Origin: Chitinophagaceae bacterium UBA5175
GTDB lineage: Bacteria > Bacteroidota > Bacteroidia > Chitinophagales > Chitinophagaceae
Reading direction: 5' to 3'
DNA length: 8,849 nt
NCBI GenBank assembly: GCA_002413325.1
Contig: DHWT01000142.1
Location: 1-8,849 of the forward strand
Shown here: positions 6,453 through 8,849 of the stretch, piece by piece
Layout: the number at the start of each line of letters is the position of its first letter
Position numbering within the stretch: position 1 is the stretch's first letter
Position numbers and translations under genes: made by a program
The notes under the pieces: model-generated
Told to the model about the DNA's origin: nothing
The model's input: the letters and a program-made list of their open reading frames with translations, nothing else
Database searches by the model: none

Positions 6453-7697
6453 TTATTTCAAGGTATAGTAATCATAAACCACGTAGGCCGGATAATCTGA
6501 AATGAAGCCATCAAACTGCCCGTTTACAATATAATCTCTGATAAGTTCTTTGGCGTTCAGCGTCCAGCTGATCACTTTGATTCCCTGTGCGTGCGCCTGT
6601 TCCACGTCGCTCAGTAACAGTCCCCTGGAATATCGCGGTCCCCAGCGGGTGCTTCCATTATCTATCACATTTTGCAATTCCAGTTCGCACATGGTAGGCA
6701 GGCCGGATTCCCGGTAGGCAGGATAAGACTGGAATTGTCCAATCACTTTTTCTGATGGAAGATCAGCAAAAATCACCACGTCCCGTCCGGAAGCCGCTGC
6801 ATGTGCATATGCCTTCTGTACTACAGGGAGCAGGGACTCGAAAATACTGTCATCACCTTTTACATCCATCCACATATATTTCATGGTTGTGGAATCAATA
6901 AATGCAGTCAATACCTGATCCAGCGAAGGTATCTTTTGCCCATCCACCAGCTGGATATAATCTTCCAGGAATTTAAAATTGTACTGGTAAAAGTCGCCGG
7001 ATAAAGGGCTTTTTTGGGTCAGCCGTACATCAATATTGGGATCATGAATACAAATCGGGATTTTGTCTTTCGTGAGATGAATATCAAATTCAATCCCGTT
7101 TACCCCGTAGTCTTCATCATTCAGAACACCTAAGAGTGAATTTTCTGCAAAAGGCGGGTTGGAGGTGGTCTGTACACCGTGGTGGGAATACAGTTCAAAT
7201 TCATGAGTTAAAACATAGTTGGAAAATTGCTTTTCAAATTTCAGGCCGAGCGGTGTGGAGTTCCCGTTTCCATCCACAATATTTCCATCCAGGGCCAGTG
7301 TGCTGATATCCCCGGTTTTCAAAAAGGCTGCTGCCTCATCCTTCGGAATGCTGAAATTTATCAAACCCTGCGTTTCGCTTTCAGAATATCTCCAAAAGCC
7401 GGAGAAATTAAGGGAACTGTCTGCCGGATTCAATCCATATTTCAGAATGATAAAAATGCCGGACTCGTTGCTGAAAAACGAAACCCTGTATTTGGAAGCT
7501 TTACATACAAACCGGGTTCCCAGGGCATTACTGCCGGAATTCAGGGCATAAATACCATCCATTTTCTTCATCGATGTGTCTGAGATGAAAATGGCGTCTC
7601 CCAGGCTGGTCGAAGGCGGCAGGAGAATCTGGTTTTTCGAGCAGGAGATAAAGAACAAAAAAAAGGTTATATATATATACGCATGTCGGACGGTCAT
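6453..7697 (-). CDS. Lipoprotein glycerophosphodiester phosphodiesterase (GDPD family)
   Basis: A 414-aa protein in two parts. The N-terminus is a lipoprotein signal, MTVRHAYIYITFFLFFISCS, with Cys19 as lipidation site. Residues about 35-160 form a beta-rich domain I do not recognise. Residues about 163-408 are a GDPD TIM barrel: SHHG (171-174), AENSLLG (184-190), GIEFDIHLTKD (201-211), ICIHD (215-219), IPSLDQVL (256-263), MWMDVKG (275-281), VISWTLN (375-381), and FDGFISDYP (395-403). These supply the expected His172, Glu185, Glu203, Asp205, His218 and Lys280. Known family members hydrolyse glycerophosphodiesters to an alcohol and glycerol-3-phosphate; some act on other phosphodiesters. The usual HRG is HHG here. 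It lies between two barrel genes (16 bp upstream, 38 bp downstream), so it probably acts on the outer membrane. The extra N-terminal domain may bind substrate or a partner. Confidence 0.92.
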   Translation of the reverse strand: MTVRHAYIYITFFLFFISCSKNQILLPPSTSLGDAIFISDTSMKKMDGIYALNSGSNALGTRFVCKASKYRVSFFSNESGIFIILKYGLNPADSSLNFSGFWRYSESETQGLINFSIPKDEAAAFLKTGDISTLALDGNIVDGNGNSTPLGLKFEKQFSNYVLTHEFELYSHHGVQTTSNPPFAENSLLGVLNDEDYGVNGIEFDIHLTKDKIPICIHDPNIDVRLTQKSPLSGDFYQYNFKFLEDYIQLVDGQKIPSLDQVLTAFIDSTTMKYMWMDVKGDDSIFESLLPVVQKAYAHAAASGRDVVIFADLPSEKVIGQFQSYPAYRESGLPTMCELELQNVIDNGSTRWGPRYSRGLLLSDVEQAHAQGIKVISWTLNAKELIRDYIVNGQFDGFISDYPAYVVYDYYTLK

Positions 7698-7713
7698 AAA
7701 TCTTTTGTTTCAA

Positions 7714-8454
7714 TTATAAGTTAATGCCTATCTGGAATTCAGGAAACCAGTATCTTTTCTGATTTACAGGGAAAGCCGGCCAGGCAATGATATGGTACCG
7801 GAGATAATACCATTTCATTGCAAACACCAATGCCCGGTTATTAAACAATCTTTGTTCAAAGCTCGCTGTGAAACTATATCCATTGATAAAGGAAGTTGTA
7901 TAGGGTATTGAGCGTTTACCTTCGATAAAATACAGGGCATTTGTCCAGTATAATTCACCCTTTATGGCAAGCGCCGTTTTATTAAAAGCATGCCCCAGGG
8001 TGATTGACGGCTGTTGCTCCCAGCCGGTTAAGGATGTTGCAAAGCCAAATGAGTTCAGGATACCATAATTAAAAGCTACCTGCCACCCGAATCCGATATA
8101 ATTATCGTCTGCTTTATAGTTCCAGAAAGGTCCCAGTTTGACCTGGTTGGAAATAATCATGCTTGCCAGACCTGCCTGTATATTAAATCCCTTCGGCAAA
8201 GTATACTTACCCTGGTAGGAGAACATGGGAGCCGTTATATTATCCAGTGTCCAGTCCTGGGGCGTAATAACATATAATACTGAAATGGAAGATGAATAAT
8301 GTCCGCCTGGTAAAGGCTGGGGCAGGAAGAAGCTGGCGTCATGAATGTTAAATGTATCCGTCTGCTTTTTTTGTCCAAAACCAAACAGGCTGAAAATAAG
8401 CAGGATCAGAACCAGGACAGGTCTGATGATCCTATGGTTGCTGTATATATTCAC
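7714..8454 (-). CDS. Outer-membrane beta-barrel protein, first gene of GDPD operon
   Basis: A 246-aa exported protein. Translation probably starts at GTG 8454: the preceding codon is the stop TGA and no ATG occurs before the hydrophobic core. The signal peptide is MNIYSNHRIIRPVLVLILL..., cleaved near Gly27 (GFG|QKK). The mature part is rich in Tyr, Phe and Trp in alternating patterns typical of barrel strands, such as FNIQAGLASMIIS, YIGFGWQVAFNYGI, ALAIKGELYWTNALYF, YSFTASFEQRLF and ALVFAMKWYYLRYH, and it ends EFQIGINL. It resembles generic transporter-like barrels; no substrate can be read from it. The GDPD gene follows after 16 bp, so the two are almost surely co-transcribed. Confidence 0.82.
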   Translation of the reverse strand: MNIYSNHRIIRPVLVLILLIFSLFGFGQKKQTDTFNIHDASFFLPQPLPGGHYSSSISVLYVITPQDWTLDNITAPMFSYQGKYTLPKGFNIQAGLASMIISNQVKLGPFWNYKADDNYIGFGWQVAFNYGILNSFGFATSLTGWEQQPSITLGHAFNKTALAIKGELYWTNALYFIEGKRSIPYTTSFINGYSFTASFEQRLFNNRALVFAMKWYYLRYHIIAWPAFPVNQKRYWFPEFQIGINL

Positions 8455-8632
8455 TCAATACTTTTTAAAAAAATTAAAAACGGCGCGGTGTCAAATCAGG
8501 CAGGACCTCCCGGATTCCTCAAAATCATATACCGGAAAATGAGATCCAGCTTAATAAAATCAACCGCCAATTAACCCCTGCTTATTATTATTGAAAGGTA
8601 AGCGAATATCTTTCTCACCGGCTTTTGTCAAC

Positions 8633-8648
8633 CCATTTAACCGATAAA
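8633..8648 (-). promoter_or_regulatory. Candidate regulatory motif TTTATCGGTTAAATGG
   Basis: Matches the copy at 4930-4915 (TTTAGCGGTTAAATGG) at 15 of 16 positions, and its core matches the plus-strand copy at 5025-5037. It lies about 180 bp upstream of GTG 8454, oriented toward that operon. It may be an operator or a chance AT-rich match. Confidence 0.3.
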
Positions 8649-8662
8649 TAAAGGGAGGGGCC

Positions 8663-8703
8663 GCTTAATATTTAAATCCATGTTATATTGAAAAATATTA
8701 AGC
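8663..8703. repeat. Perfect 11-bp inverted repeat
   Basis: GCTTAATATTT (8663-8673) and AAATATTAAGC (8693-8703), separated by 19 bp. The arms are AT-rich. It overlaps the stop codon of the doubtful small ORF. It could be a dimeric-regulator site or a weak terminator; there is no clean T-run outside the stem. Confidence 0.55.
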
Positions 8704-8820
8704 CCGGGCGGTGTTTTTCGTAAAGAATGAAGTTGCCTGTTGCTGTATGAACCTGGCAAGATCCTGAAGCAGTTCAGGCGGTTTTCCTGATTTACAGTTA
8801 AATGACAGGTTGAAAGGCAT
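8698..8820 (-). CDS. Possible small ORF, 40 codons
   Basis: ATG 8820 to TAA 8698 encodes a 40-residue peptide beginning MPFNLSFNCKSG and containing PELLQDLARFIQQQ, a plausible short amphipathic helix. In-frame stops (TGA and TAA) lie just upstream, so it is not the tail of a longer visible gene. No Shine-Dalgarno, known family or signal peptide was seen. Chance ORF is the more likely explanation. Confidence 0.2.
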   Translation of the reverse strand: MPFNLSFNCKSGKPPELLQDLARFIQQQATSFFTKNTARA

Positions 8821-8849
8821 ACGCGTTCACAATAAAGTACCTTAGCAAC

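Larger units (their letters stand above)
8455..8849. other. Region without a confident gene
   Basis: 395 bp upstream of the barrel-GDPD-barrel operon, to the right edge. It should hold the operon promoter, but I find no good TAnnTTTG or -35/-10 pair on the minus strand. It holds the 8633-8648 motif, the 8663-8703 inverted repeat, a 40-codon ORF and small hairpins, each listed separately. Stops are frequent in most frames. Confidence 0.5.

Noticed and set aside
7669..7680. TATATATATATA dinucleotide run as a phase-variation tract
   Set aside because: It encodes the Tyr-Ile repeat of the GDPD lipoprotein signal peptide and is only about six units long; too short to call a contingency locus.
8341..8574. 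Two overlapping plus-strand ORFs of 65 and 77 codons
   Set aside because: They are antisense to the signal-peptide region of the first barrel gene and to the operon leader. Their peptides are Lys/Arg-rich without domain patterns.
8629..8849. Minus-strand open frame entering from the right edge, ending in TAA near 8640
   Set aside because: About 70 open codons, but the peptide (Cys/Arg/Leu/Ser mixture with no pattern) does not look coding, and it overlaps the equally doubtful 40-codon ORF in another frame.

Overview
The window looks like chromosomal DNA of a Bacteroidota bacterium, probably Chitinophagia or Sphingobacteriia (the class is a guess). The reasons are AT-rich leaders without Shine-Dalgarno sequences, several secreted proteins whose mature end starts just before Gln, two lipoproteins, a DUF4136 lipoprotein, small outer-membrane beta-barrels, and a TAnnTTTG-type -7 box. 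There are no tRNA or rRNA genes, no transposase, no CRISPR array and no phage genes.

Left part (1-2518, minus strand): an AMP-forming acetate--CoA ligase (acsA) followed after 2 bp by a thiamine-diphosphate E1 alpha subunit of the pyruvate dehydrogenase type. The E1 gene runs off the left edge. Together they form a tightly coupled acetyl-CoA-producing unit that probably continues outside the window with E1 beta and E2 genes.

Middle (2677-5704): a large exported protein of unknown function (about 730 aa, minus strand) with three internal GEPKF/GPW-type repeats, a Tyr/Pro/Gly/Trp-rich low-complexity segment and an Asn/Gln/Pro-rich tail. It is divergent from a DUF4136 lipoprotein gene (plus strand). 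The 283-bp divergent region holds candidate promoters for both and two oppositely oriented copies of a TTTnnCGGTTAAA motif. A strong hairpin terminator at about 5734-5765 separates the DUF4136 gene from the convergent operon to its right.

Right part (5821-8454, minus strand): three closely spaced genes read in the order outer-membrane beta-barrel (GTG start), lipoprotein glycerophosphodiester phosphodiesterase (GDPD), second outer-membrane beta-barrel. The gaps are 16 and 38 bp. This looks like a cell-envelope operon in which a surface or periplasmic phosphodiesterase works next to two barrels.

Right edge (8455-8849): no confident gene. It holds a third copy of the TTTAnCGGTTAAATGG motif, a perfect 11-bp inverted repeat, a doubtful 40-codon ORF and small alternative hairpins.

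Most of the window is ordinary metabolism and envelope biology. The parts least explained by known families are the repeat/Tyr-rich secreted protein, the barrel-GDPD-barrel operon and the shared upstream motif.
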